Shown one piece after another: positions 46,693 to 59,046 of a DNA stretch of 64,000 nucleotides. A program made the translations under genes and the position numbers. Origin of the DNA: Eudorina sp. 2006-703-Eu-15. Its lineage: Eukaryota > Chlorophyta > Chlorophyceae > Chlamydomonadales > Volvocaceae. Within the stretch, counting starts at the first letter, position 1. Each line of letters opens with the position of its first letter. The notes beneath the pieces were generated by a model that was not told where the DNA came from, ran no database searches, and worked only from the letters and a program-made list of their open reading frames with translations. Location: positions 1-64,000 of the forward strand of contig BDSI01000163.1 in NCBI GenBank assembly GCA_003117195.1. The letters run 5' to 3'.

Positions 46693-49600
46693 ATGATGGC
46701 GGTAGCAAAGCCATTCCGAGCGATCTTAGCTGCAGCTGTCTGTCTGGCCTGGCTCTTAACTCATCCTGGTCACTGCTGCTACAAGAGGCTCGTCTATCAC
46801 GGGGCGATTCCCTTGATATATATCGATGGTTGCACTTCGAACTACGGCCTCGGTTTGCTAGTGGGCTCCACCTTCAGTTCAACCATTAAGGGCCGTATGA
46901 GAGACAGCCTGGCTTTCCAAAAAGTCCAGGTAACTACACCGACTCATTTTCAACAAACATATGTTCAGGTGCACGACAGAGCCACGGGCAGAGCTTTTTG
47001 GGTGTGGCTGCCGTGACGGCGATGCCGACAATAACTGTCACAGCGTTGCTGACTGGCTCGCTGTTGTTTGCTGATGACTTTTTCGTTGCCCAATACTATT
47101 GATCAGACAACATTTGTTTCACAATCGACAGCCATCCTGAACGATGCGAAATTGTGCGAACACAGCGGATTTCGTTATCGTTAGCCACGCCGTTGTACGG
47201 CAGTGATACTTCCTGATCCCGCTGCATTGCAAGGCCATGAATGGCGCCTGCCTCTCAACTGTTAATACGTCCGCATAGGCATGATGAATCGCGCCGTCCG
47301 CCCTCGGTCGCCCTCCTACACAACGCCATAGGCCTACTGCAGCACCAACTGGGGCCGGCAGCTGGTTGCGTCCCTCAAAGACCTCCATAGATTCGCCTTC
47401 CCTGCCTAATTTTCGGAGCTGCAAGGCCTGGCGGCGGGAGCGGGGGTGCCGTTTGACCAGGTGCGCTGCCTCGAATGCCGACGCCACTGCGACGACCCCC
47501 ATGCCGTCCAAGCCGTCCAAGGCACTCAAAAATTCGTTTGCGATCATGGTCTGCTGGTTTGTGGTCGTTGCACGTCACCACCTAATGCTTTGGCGCGGCC
47601 CACGATTTGGGTCAAGTTGGTTTGCTCGCCGAAGTGGATGGGCCGCTTCCGACGTGACCGGGGCGCACGAATGCCTTGTTGCAGCACTCTGGCTGCCGCC
47701 TGACTTGCCGCTTGACGCCCGCACCCGTACCGTACGCAGCGACGCAACATGGGCCACGGTCCTGGGTCCGCTGAGACTCTTTGTTCAGCCACCCTGTACC
47801 GCGTTTCGCAACCGTATCTCGCTTCTTTCCTCGTCTCGGTGGTTCTTGCGCAGATCTTCATGCTTAACCTGCGCCAGGAGATCCTGGCAGCGGGTGAGTC
47901 GCCCGATGTGCGACAGCGCTTCCTACAACGGCTGCAGGCGGGGGCGGGCAGCCAGCAGAGCAGCGGCGGCGCGGAGCGGGAGCGCAACGAGGCGGATGGC
48001 GGCAGCGGCCTCAAGGGCGCTGGTCGCGGCAGCAGCAGCAGCGGCGGAGAGGCGGGAGGCATCTTCGGGGATGACGGTGGCGCAGGTGCCAACGCAGGAG
48101 TTGGCGGCGAGGCCGACGAGGCTCACGTGGATCCCTTGTCCGTGGATGCCTGCAGCGACGTGGCCGTTCGGTTGCGGGACCCCGACGACGACATCCCTCG
48201 TATCCTGTTGGGGCACAACGAGGACATGACCAACGACACGCTGGTATGGCTCAGTACGGCTCGGTACGGCTCGGCCTGCCGACTCGGCCGCCGAGGCGCA
48301 GCGAACGCCCGGGAACTGGGAACTGGGTGGATTTGAGGTTCGGCATTGTACGGCGGTGGGCGAAGTTTGGGCACAGGGGGGGTCGGGCGTCGATGCTGAG
48401 ATTGGGCGCTGTAGCGTCCATTGGTATGGAGTTTGGGGAGCGACTTGGACGCCGCAGACAGGTCCGGTTTGTCTGGGGCTGCCGGAGCTGGAGGAATGCC
48501 CTCTCTGGAGCAGTACGACCTTGTCCGTACTCCGTACAGTGCGCTTTAGCTCCTGGTCGTGCACACCGTGCCTAGCCCCTGGCCGGATGCGGCGGCTGCC
48601 GCCCTCCGCGCGGGGCTCCACAGGGTCCCTGCTCGCCTGCGCTGCCCTGCCCTGCCGTGCAGGGACGCATGTACTACATCCGTGCCACGATGCCGGTGAG
48701 GAGGGGCCGACGGGGCGCCTCGTTAACACACACGGGGGATTGGCCGGACCGGTGGGCCCAGAGGTCAGCGGTTGCCGTGATTGCGGCCAAGGGGCCAGAC
48801 CGGTGCCTGACCCTTGGGCTGGCGACTGCATATTAGGGGTTAAAATGAAAATAGAAAAGGAGGTGTCAAACCCGATTGAGGGTGTCAAAGTACTGCAGTG
48901 CGCGCCCTGGATTACGTGTTACTGCGCGCCACCTCCCGTGCACTGCGCTGTGTCATCCTGGTGTGCGCTATGACCCATGGGTCGGACCCTGGGCTTCTCT
49001 TCATCGACTGCCAGCTGGGTGGTGTGATCGGTCAGTTGGATGTCTCACTCCGTTAATTCCACCGGTGTTCGCTCTTGCCCCGGTCCGTGGGATGGCTGCT
49101 GCCAGGGCCGCGGTTCCTGGTTCGCGCTGACGTACGCGGGTGAGCTGGCGTCGACTGCCTTCGGCGCCAACACCGCCGGCGTGGCCTTCACACTCAACGC
49201 GCTGTACCCCCGGGACGCGCTGCTGCCGGGCCTGGGCCGCAACTTCCTGTCGCGGCGGCTGCTGGACGCTACAAGCTTAGACGACGCGCTGGAGGTGCTG
49301 GCGATCGCCGACCAGGTGGGGCCAGGTTGAGGGACCTCCGAACGGGCCCTTCAGAGAGGGGTTGTGGCGAAGGGTTGAGGGCCGAAGGAATGCGCAGCTG
49401 AAGCCCTAGACCGACCAGACCTGGGGATCGTGGAGCGCAAGGCCCGGAGGGGCGGTGGGAATAGACGGCAGGAGGGCTCCTAGCCGCTGTTGCGGCGCTG
49501 TTCGCGACTATAACCACACCTGCATGGTTTCTTGTCCACACGGGTTGTGGTTGAAGTGCTGCGCCCGACATCCCGCTCACTGCTCCCCGTCCTCCCCACC

Positions 49601-50672
49601 CCTGGCACACGTACCGGGTGACGTCAGGCCACGGGCCGATCCGTCAACCTGCTGAGCACACGAGCGCCGCTGGGGGTGTGGAATGTGGAGGTGGGGCCCG
49701 GGGGAGCCCAAAACATCCTGGAGCTCCAAGACAACGCGTGGTACTTCCACGCCAATGCCTACATCCGGCTGCCGCAGGTTGGAACTCGGGCAGGGCAGGG
49801 TGTGGGGCAGGCGGGTGGATGGCGTGGTGGGTAGACGCCGGGCGGCGCGGCCTGGATGGCGGCGCGGCTCTCCGCGGCTTACCTATCCCGCCCACCACTG
49901 CAGGCGGCGGTCCTTCGTGTTCGCACCACCTCCCTGACCTGCCGGGAGGTTGTTGGATCCCTGCGTAGCCTCTGCGTAGTCAATCAACAGGGATCCACCC
50001 TAACGCGCGCTCTGGCGATTTCTCTGCTCTGCTCTGTGTCACGCAAGGGGCGCTGGACGGTAGGCGGCACGTTTGCAGTTCTGCACGCCTTGTGACTGGC
50101 GGCGCGCCCTTCAGTTGTTCGGTTGCGCGTGCGGGCTTCCACGCCCGGCAGCACCCTCCAACCGGCACGACATATGGGTCTAACCCAGCCGCCCTCCAAC
50201 GCCCCCTGCCCCGCAGCGCCAGAAGGTGGACAACAGCAGTGTTCACCGAGAGGCCCGCGCAGCCCAGTTCTCCATGCCCGCCACCCCCGAGGACGTGCTA
50301 GCGCTGCTGGGCGACACGGCCGACGAGGAGTTCCCCATATTTCGCACTGGCGACTACGGCGGACTGGTGTACACCCTGTGTACGGCACTGTACGACCTTG
50401 TGGGACGTCGCCTGATGGTGTACCGCGGCAACCCGCGCAACGGGTTGTTGGGCTCCGTACTTAGCCTGGACACGTTGATGCCCATCGGCGCCGAAGGCGA
50501 GGAGGAGGTGGACCTGGAGGGGGAGGTGGTGCAGGAAGCAGAAGGGGGGCTGGGTGAGGTCGACGACCCATGGGTCGTTGCTTCGATGAAGAACGAGGGT
50601 GGCTGCGGACGCGGGGCCATCAAGGCGAGTGGCGAGAGAAGAGCCCAGGTGCAGTTTGGCCGCGTCGGCTAG
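46693..50672 (+). CDS. Peptidase C45 / acyl-CoA:6-APA acyltransferase-like Ntn-hydrolase
   Basis: Members are autoproteolytic Ntn-hydrolases whose new N-terminal cysteine attacks amide or acyl substrates; the plant and algal substrates are unknown. Exons: 46693-46929, 47419-47460, 47854-48243, 48663-48695, 49106-49315, 49628-49777, 50217-50672, all joining in phase (~505 aa). The N-terminus has a signal-like hydrophobic stretch (AILAAAVCLAWLL). Family features follow in order: YGLGLLVGSTFSSTIKGR, GLAAGAGVPFDQ joined to IFMLNLRQEI, ACSD (predicted nucleophile Cys ~193), LLGHNED, GRMYYIRAT, LTYAGEL..AFG, GVAFTLNAL, GRNFLSRRLLDA, FHANAYI, DVLALLGDT and YTLCTALYDL. An exon of roughly 50-60 residues expected between the first two is not evident in 46930-47418; a TAA at 47407-47409 lies just before the second exon's acceptor. 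A ~75-residue Gly/Ser/Ala insert precedes the catalytic Cys. Family assignment is firm; the model around exon 2 is not. Confidence 0.85.
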
Positions 50673-51450
50673 CATCATGGTTGTGGGCCGTGTGTGGGCA
50701 GGTGTTGGCCGCGTGTGTGGGGTGTGCCGTCGCGCCTGCAAGCATGTGGCCGCACGAGGGGGTTCACGGCACCGACGGAACCCAGCAGGGAGCCAGCAGG
50801 GAGGCAGCAGGTGGCAGTCGGCGAGTTGTTGGCACCTGGCCAAGGCTTCGTGGGAGCGTACTGAACACAGGCCAGGCACCGAGTGAGGGGTACGGACGAC
50901 GGCAAGGCGCAGGACTCGTACGCGTGCTTGTGTGCGGTGGGGACCTAGCGTTGGAGTTTAGAACCCTGAGACCGACTGTCATACAGTGAACAAAACCCCA
51001 AACCCAAGGGCTTGAAAGGCTTGGAATGACGTACATTTGAGCAGCCGGCCCCCGCGGAAGCTGCGGCACCGAGATCGGTTGGCGAGGCTGGGCGCTTCCA
51101 GGGAGACTTGGAGAGATGGAGTTGATCGGGCCAGATTCCCGCCCGCCTCCGTTCACCCTCCATCAGTTTTGGGACAGTGTTTTACTTGGCTGGGATGCTG
51201 GAAGAGTTGCTGCCCCTCGGACACGGCCTCGTGGCCCATCCGCAATGGAGCGGAGGGTGGACTGGCTGATTCATGTGCAGCCCCGGGGAAATTGCTGGGG
51301 TTCTTTCTCTACGACATGCCGTACACTGTACGTGAGTGATGCTAGCTAAGTGTACTTTTTATGGCCTGACATCTGTTGGGCATGAACCCCGTACAAGTCC
51401 GAGCCAGTGCGCTGTGGTCCGGGTGTGTGGTGCCGTACTCAAAAGTACTT
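50673..51450. other. No gene seen
   Basis: Spacer between the C45 stop codon and the 3' end of the minus-strand LINE. No recognisable coding or repeat structure. Confidence 0.45.
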
Positions 51451-54400
51451 AAAAATTCTACATTATTATTAGGATGTTACAGCGGACCCCGCGGGTCATC
51501 GGTGACCGCCCCGGCGACAGCCGAGGCTTCCTCACCATACACTGCCTAAATGAACTAACGCCACCATGGCGCTCCGGACAGGCTCCCCATGTGCACCGAA
51601 ACACTCCCCGGGCCCACACTACCAGGGAACCACCCCGTTCCTGAGAACCAACCATGGCAAGGGATAAAGCCCGCTCAGGGGAGTTAGCCACCATGGCGCC
51701 CCTATTAGCGAACCACCACCCCCACCAAGGCGGGGTCACTTCTCCAGCGGTGGCCCGTAGTCTTGGAAGGCCACGGGGGCTCGCGAGTCACCATTCAGGG
51801 GCCTGCCCGTACGGTCCCACCGGGCCGAAAAAACTGCCCACACCTAGCGATAGCTCCACTGGGCGTCAGTGCCCTGACCACCCGCGGTCTATTACGACAG
51901 AGTACCTACAGGGCTTAAGAATCCTGGCCTGACGGAACCGGGCCTCGGCACACAAGACGACCGTCCTGCACTTTCAGGATCGGGTGTGTAGCCCCCACCG
52001 CTGACCACCCTTTCACTGGGACTCCCAGCTCAGCGAAGTCGTAGAGCCGGCTCCAAAAGTCTGCCACTGCCCGCCGGGCGGCTAGCCCTTCAGCGTCCCC
52101 TAAGGACCCCGGGATCCCGCCCGCGTTCCTGGACCTGTCGGCCCTCAGGGCTCGCCGGCCCGTTTCCATGGCACTGGTTGCCGCCAAGACGACAACGTCC
52201 CAGACACACTGTTGCACACCCACGGGGGGCGTTGCGAGCCACACCTGCTGCCTTTGGAGGCTCACCCCTAGCCTTGCCTCGATCTGTGCGGCAACCGCTT
52301 GTGCCACCCCACAGCCCCAAAAATGGTGTTGCCTGGGTGTTGGCCGTATCGCCCCGGCGCCGGGGTACGTCCCGCATCCACAAGGGGCCACCGCCGCCCC
52401 CCTCATGTGGGAGTTACCAAGCATTGGGATGTCATCAACCGCCAGTCGCCAATACGCCTCCTTATTGGAGTTTTCCCACTTGGTCTCCGTCCACATCCGC
52501 TGCATGTTCTCTATTACCTTGGAAACCATCCTCGACACTTCTGGCGCAGTATCCTCTACCCCAAGTGCTTCGCAAACAAAGCGTGTGTGCGCCGCACGCC
52601 TCGCCTCCCCAGGCTTTGCAGCTGCAGTGTCGTGCCATACCGCACGGTGTACTCGTGGAGTGCCACCTTGAGGCCGTTTTGCAGCCTCCACCCCATGCGC
52701 CTCACCAGCATTTCCGTGACTTCCTCTCTCCCTGGGGGGGTCGCCTCGGTGGGCCCCAGGGACCCCTCGGCGGCTTCCCACCACCCTGGTGGGATGTCTT
52801 GTCGGAGCGCTTCTAGGGCCGCCTCACACTCCCTCCACCGGTCCCACTCCTGCCACCCGTCGGCTCCTACCCCCAAGCATTCCCTAACAAACATTGCCCA
52901 TCCCCGGCGACGCTGGCGCTGTGTGCGGGCGGTCGGGGGGTTCGCGTCCAAGTTCCTCTCCCATCCGTCCGTCGTGTCCCGGAGCCGGGATATCACTCGA
53001 ACCGCATGCCCAATGGTCCTCAGCGACAGGCATTTGGCAAGGGCGGCATGCCTATGTTCGAGCCCCGGTCGCTCGCCTAGTTGCAGCCCGTGTGGTAATA
53101 GCGGGTTGCCCCACAGCGGTGCATTCCAGCACCAGCCCCCTGGGGTCAGGGGCTCCGCCTCAACATCGATCACGGGCGGGAGGGCACTCAGTGCCCTTGC
53201 TATCCGATTCACTCCCTCCGGTAGTCCGGGGCAGTCCAGCCATGGTCCTGCATGGGGCGCCGTCAAGGCCATGATGGGTTCGAAGCCCGGTATCGCTCCA
53301 CGTAGGAACTCAAGCAGAATTCGCCGCCACGGGGCGTCTGCCCCGCCCTTGGGTCCCAGGACGAAGCGGACCGCCCACCCGGCCCATCTGGCCCGCGCGT
53401 GCTCCAGCAGGGGTAGGGCCCCAAACCCTCCTCCCGTCGGGTGCCCTGCCAACAGCGATTTGGGAACCCCTGTTGCCCTCCGTTCTGTGTCGTCGGGGCC
53501 GAGTCCTCTATCGATTAAGCGAGCCGCCAACTTCTCCCAGGCCACACTCTCTCTCTGGGGCGGTAATCCGCCGTGCTCCATGTGCCACGTCACTCGCTGC
53601 AGTCCATATGCTGCCGCTGATGATGCCCTCCCGAATATCGACAGGGATAGCCGCGATAGCGCCTGAAGGCGCTCTTTCACCTTGTCCCCGTGCGCCCTCC
53701 AGTCCAGTTCAGCGTCCCTTCCCAGGTTCGTGAAAGGGAGGTTAAGCGCAGTGGCGCGGTGAACAATCCTCAACCCCGCGACGTCCTGACCCTCGCCCAA
53801 CGCGACTGTGCCCGACTCGTCCGCCGCCCCTACAACCAGAAGCTCCACCTTGTCGAGATTGAGCTGTTGCCCCGACGCCTTCGCGTATGTGTCCATATAT
53901 TCCAGGAATGGAGCCACGGCCTGGGTGTTCTCCAGCACTACTTCCGTATCATCCGCAAATTGCACCGCCGTAGTGAGCTCGCTATCCTGCGGTCCTAACT
54001 TGATCCCTACCCCGCATTGCTGCAGCCAGCAAAGCAGCGCCTGTGCTGCAAACAGATATAGCAGTGGTGCTAACGGGCACCCCTGCCTGACTCCCGCCGT
54101 CATGGGGACTAGCTCCGACTTGTACCCATTCACCACTGCTCTCGCCGCTGTCTCCGACAGGAGGGTACGGGTCCACTTCATCAGCCCTTCCCCGGCCCCC
54201 ATCGCGTCCATGCATCCCATGAGGAAGGGCCGGTCTAGAGTGTCGTACGCTTTCGCGATGTCCAGGAAGGCTATGCGGCCTGATCGGCCCTGCTGTGCCA
54301 GCAGGTGGGGCAGGTACCGCAGAAACAGCACATTTGCGCCTATCAGTCTCCCCGGGAGAAACGCCGACTGTTCCAGGGTGACCACCTTGCCTAGGGCTGG

Positions 54401-55384
54401 GCCCAGGCGGTTGGCTAGCACCTTTGCTAGAATGCGATAGTCCGTGCACAGCAGTGTAATCGGCCGATAGCTACCTGGCAGGTACCGATGCCCCCGATTC
54501 TTGTACAGAATGGTGATGATCCCGTCAAGGAACCCGTCCGGCGTTCGCCCTAGGGTTCCAATGGCCGTGTACAGATTCGCCAACACGTCTGCAAACTTCG
54601 CCCGGTATCCCTTATACAGCTCGCCCGGGATACCGTCCCATCCTGGCGATTTTCCCGGGCGCAGCGTTTTCAAGACACTTCCTACCTCCGTGGCGGACAC
54701 CTCCATCGAGCCGATGTCTGCTGCTTGGTCCTCCGGTATCCTTAGGTTTCGGTGCCGCAGGGCCTGCAGCACTTGCTCCCTATCCTCCGCTGTCACATTC
54801 GCCGGGGATTGGCAAATCGTCCCCCAGTAGTCCGCGACCACTTGTGGCAGTTTCTTCGCAGTCGTAACTAAGTTCCCGTGCTTGTCCCTAAGCCCAGCTA
54901 CCACGTTCTGCGCCTGGGGTGGCTTGACCAGGGCCGTCAGGGCTCGGTTCGGCCGTTCCCCTTCCCGTAGCCATTGCACCCGCAGCCGACGCCGGATGTC
55001 GTCCCCTTCCTCTCTAAGAGCGGCCCGTACCTCCGTCTGCGCTTCCACCATTTCTTGAATCGACGCGGGGTCGCCGGGTGCCTCGGCGGCCTTCAGTTCT
55101 GCTTGCTCCGCTCGCTCGATGGCAGTCCGGCTCCGAGCCCCCGGTCGTACATGCCACGGGTGATCCAGGTTAGACTTTTCCGTGACTGACCAGGCGTACT
55201 GCTGGCCCTGCAACGAACTGCAACGGTCCCGATGTTCCACCTGGTTCCACGCTATCTTTGCCATCTGTCGAGTTGCGGAGGCGAAGCGATACACCGTACA
55301 CGCAGCCGGGCGCGGCGGGTGATAGACAAGGTTTCTTTGTGTTGATGACACAATGGTCCACTTCTCAACTGTGTAAGGCTTCAT
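51451..55384 (-). mobile_element. L1-clade LINE, 5'-truncated
   Basis: Non-LTR retrotransposon reading leftwards. It has a reverse-transcriptase ORF, a ~450-nt 3' UTR (51914 down to ~51470) and an AT-rich 3' tail near 51451-51475 (TAATAATAATG after CTGTAACATCC) rather than poly(A). The apurinic endonuclease region expected upstream of the RT is absent, so the copy is 5'-truncated near 55300-55384. No target-site duplication was identified by eye. Confidence 0.9.
51915..55384 (-). pseudogene. LINE ORF2 reverse transcriptase, frameshifted
   Basis: The first frame (55384-52556, up to 942 codons) carries RT motifs in order: KSPGWDGIPGELYK, YRPITLL, QSAFLPGRLIGANV, FLDIAKAYDTLDR (first catalytic Asp), GVRQGCPLAPLLYLF and FADDTEVVL (catalytic FADD). 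A long C-terminal region follows. Near 52600-52620 the frame shifts by one; the second frame continues to a stop at 51915 with RFVCEALG, CGCGTYPG and PRQHHFWGC. These give a C-x-C..H-H-x3-C cluster resembling the C-terminal zinc knuckle of L1 ORF2. N-terminal endonuclease is missing. The copy is probably dead, though the RT core is intact and the copy looks fairly young. Confidence 0.9.
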
Positions 55385-56224
55385 CCATCTGGGGTGTATG
55401 CATGGCTATGGAGGGAGAACACGTAACGTATACTTCCTTCACCGAGGAATCATGGAGCTGGGCCGGAATGCATTGAGCAATTGTTCGATGATGCCGGCAA
55501 CGGGGGAGTTGCAGGTGAGTCGGGACCTTTCGGGACACTGGACGGGGGTTTTGTCGCCGGCGGGAAGGCAGTCGGGTGTGAAGATGTGCAGACATAAACA
55601 CTGGGATGGGCACGTCCACACACTGTGTGCCTACACGTCGCCCTCGTTTGGTTTCCTGCGTTTCAGGCTTTGAGTTTCAACGTCAAGAGGGCGTCCGCTC
55701 GTTCTCAGCAAAATGCATGGACCTGGTCAGTGAGTCGATAACAAAAAGTAACGAATAAGAACTGAAACGCATTGTCAAGGGTTACTTTTCGGGTTGGATA
55801 GGCTGGAGGTACGACAGCGGTTGAGTTGCACCACAGGAGACAGGGTACACGACCTTGCAAGAGCCTGTGCAGTGCACAAAGAAGAATTAGCATACGCAAT
55901 CTATATTGGTTGATCCTGCGCCAAAGTTCACTTAAGCATGATGTTCAGATGGAGAAGTTGAGCAGAGTGAGTGATAACGCATAGGGCGCAGTCTTCCTCC
56001 GATACTCTCTGTCTGCTCGTATGACCGCGGCATATTCTGCTCGGTTGGTCTTTCGTTCGTGGACATCGTTCTGACCAGAGCGAGGGAGTTCATGAAATAT
56101 TTAGGTTTTAAAAGCACGTGGGAGCTTACAAACAGACACAATCATTTCCGTTCAAACGTCGCTGTGAATCCAGGACGAGAACCAGTCAGCATTCTGGGTC
56201 AAGCGAGCAGCAACCGATCTGCAA
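55385..56224. other. No gene seen
   Basis: Lower-GC spacer upstream of the 56.2-kb gene. Should hold its promoter and 5' UTR. No distinct motif was identified. Confidence 0.4.
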
Positions 56225-59046
56225 ATGGGCACATCGACAACTGATGCAGCTATCTCACCCGATGACACTTCGGCACCGCCACGTCAGCCTTTGCGGTATC
56301 CGACTTCCACTGCAACAGCATCAAGGGTGCTCTCAGCCGCTGAAGTAAGCCGCGAGGCTAGCCAGAAACGCACCGTTGCTTTATACTCTTGCCATGACGG
56401 CGCACAAACCTCAGGATCTGGCGCTCCGCCACAGGGTGCAACAGCCTTGGTTGACCAACCGCCCCAGCCAACGAGCGGTCACCGAGCTGCTGGCTCCAAC
56501 GCCGTCTCAAAGCCCGCCTATGCGTCATTCCAGTCACAGGGTACTGCTGCGGCGTCTGCACCAAGTGCTGCTGCATGCGCACCACCGCGCGGGCGCCTGC
56601 CTGGTCTCCGCACCCTGAACGGACCGTCACGGGCCTCGGGACTGGCGCCTGTGCCGCTGCTGCTGACCTCCACGCGGGCCGCTCTGGACGCCTGCGGCGG
56701 TGGCACCGCCCCGGGCGTGCGCGGCACTTCAGCATCTGCCCCAGCTAACGCACGCCCCGGTGCCGAAGCCTTTACTCGCCGGGGGTCGCCGCACGCCACC
56801 GACGCAGCGGCCTTCCTACCGCCCGCGCCCGCGCCGCGCCCCCCGGCCGGCTTGCTGCCAACTGAGGTGATGAAGCAACATCAGCAGTCCCCGGGCGATG
56901 CCCTGCGGGGCGCTGCAGCCGCCGATGGGGTTCAACCCATCAGTGACGCCTGCACCGCTTTAGGAGGCGCCGCCGACGGGAAGCCGCCTCCGCGGTCTGC
57001 CGCTGCCGCGCCCGCTGCTCAGCAGGGCACTGGTCACAGCCACACGGCAGCGGCGCACGGGATTTTGCCGCAAGCAGATGGTGGCAACACTGTCTCGGTC
57101 CTTGACTGTATGGGGGCCACCGGCGGCGATGATGCGATGGCGGGCACCAGCAGCTACAGCAGCTGCCACAGCTACAGCGATGCCAGCAGCGATTGCGGCT
57201 ACGGCAGCGCCATGGAGGAAGAGGAGCAGGAGCAGAAAGAAGATGGCCGCGATCCGGCCGAGGTCACCAGCGGGTGGTGCGGCGTGTGTGGCGGGGCTGC
57301 GGGAGACCCGCCGACCCAGATGGACGCTGCGGCGACGGCGAGGGACCCCGGCGGAGCAGCGACAACTGTCTGCACGCTTGCCGCTGCTGCCCCTGTGTGC
57401 CGTCAAGTGCTCGCCGGTGTCAGCCACGGCGTGTGCAGTGGGGCCGGAGCACCCGGCGGCGGCGGGGGCGACCGGGCCAGCGCTCCCTCCCTCCGCGCCG
57501 CTCTGCCGAGCCGCAAGACCAAGCGCCTCTACTCCCGCAACACCCCGCCCTGGGCGCTCGTGCCGCGGTCGGGTCGGGCAAGCACGATGCGCTTCAGCGT
57601 GCGGGCGGCTCGGGCCATATGGCCGCACCTGACGGAAGCGGCCCGGACGGAGGGCCAGCCGGTGACGCTACATGTGCAAGTTTCGGACGAGGCGGAGGCG
57701 ATGACCGTACCCGTCAGGGCGCTCGTGAGGCGTTACGAGGAGATGGGCATGGTGCTGCGCGTGCTGGATGCATGGCCCGCGATGCGGGACGTGCCGCCGG
57801 ACTCACTGCTGCAGATCTCACCCGTGCCCGGCGGCGGCGAGGGCGCGCTGGTGCAGCCCGCCAACCGGCTCGTCTGGACGAGCTACTACATCCGCGGCGG
57901 CAAGCTGTGCTGCCCCACCGCCGCCGCAGCCGCAGCCGCGGCGGAGGGCGCGGCGGGCGTGGCGGCAGACGAGGGCGATAAGGGCGGGAGCGGCAGCGGC
58001 AGCGACGGGGACACAGCGGGCGTGCTGCAGCTGCGGCTCGGCTCCAACCTGTTTGACAACCGGAGCTTCGATGTGGGGGTGCGGGCGTCAGAACGGCTGT
58101 TCGGGCACCTGCTGCTGCGGCAGCAGCCGGACGAGGAGGAGGAGACGGAGGAGGGAGGTGCGGGGTCGGAAGAGGTGGAAGGCGCAAGGGCGGGCGCCAA
58201 CGCAGGCGAAGGGGATGCGGCCGCGGAGCAACCAGGAGCAGGCGCGTGCGGGACCGGCGGCGGCGCGGGCGGCGCCAAGCGTGCGGCGCGGGCGAAGCCT
58301 ACCGGGAGGATGAAGATTCGGTCGCTGTTTGTGACCGTCATCCCGGAGTCCTGGCCGGAGACCCGCTTCCAGGTCAGTGAGGGCGGGGAGGTGGCAGCAG
58401 GGCGCGCACAGAACAACGCCTGCGTGCGCCACGTGTTTACTTTCACGTGTTGCACGTCACTCAGCAACCTGACTGCTGGTGTGTGACTCTGCGCTGCTGG
58501 GGCTGCCTTTCCCGCTTCTCCTTCCACAACCCCGCCGCGGCCTGCCCCCGGGCCCTCGAAACGTCGCTCTGGCAGCAGCGCAGTTTGAAAATGTCTACCA
58601 ATGTCGGCCTATACCCCCCGGGCCCCCTGCCCCCCCTGCCGCAGATTGAGTTCCGCTACCGCTTCCCTCGCCTGCTCGGCATGCCCTCCAACGCCCGACA
58701 CGCCTACGCAACCCTGTCGGCCGACCTCGTGACGCCCATGTGCCTGTACGGCGCCCAGCCCGGGGACGTGTTTGAGATGTGGCACAACCCGGAGGCCCCG
58801 CCGACCGAGTTCATGTGCCGCGTGGTACGAGTGGACCGCGCGGGGGTCACCCGGAAGCGCGAGCCCGGGGTCCTGGGCGCCGCCGGGATACTGCTGGACA
58901 GGCCACGGAAGCGCCAGGCGGACTCCCGCGCGATGGCGGCGGCGGCGGTGGCAGCGGTGGCAAAGGCGGCGGAGGCGTCCGCAGGGAGGACGGGGGCGAC
59001 TGCGGGGGCGGCGCCGGGTGGGCGAGCCGCGATCGCCGTGCGCTGA
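56225..59046 (+). CDS. Hypothetical 849-aa protein, two exons
   Basis: Exon 1 is 56225-58372 (716 codons, donor GTCAGT) and exon 2 is 58645-59046 (acceptor CCGCAG), joined in phase. The first ~420 residues are low-complexity Ala/Pro/Ser/Gly with an acidic run (MEEEEQEQKEDGRD). Two ordered regions follow. One is at ~430-560: RKTKRLYSRNTPPW, MRFSVRAARAIWP, VTLHVQVSDEAEAMTVPVRA and WTSYYIRGGKLCC. The other spans the splice: RSLFVTVIPESWPETRFQ continuing IEFRYRFPRLLGMP, CLYGAQPGDVFEMW and EFMCRVVRV. Gly/Ala and acidic linkers separate them. A basic tail ends the protein. The pattern of short hydrophobic strands with basic patches could be a plant-type DNA-binding beta domain (B3-like), but I see no diagnostic motif. 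Coding status is well supported by length, codon bias and splice phase. Confidence 0.65.

Noticed and set aside
53270..53300. GGGTTCGAAGCCC resembling a tRNA T-arm
   Set aside because: Lies within the LINE coding sequence and no cloverleaf can be formed around it.
52299..53666. 455-codon plus-strand frame
   Set aside because: Antisense of the LINE reverse transcriptase ORF.
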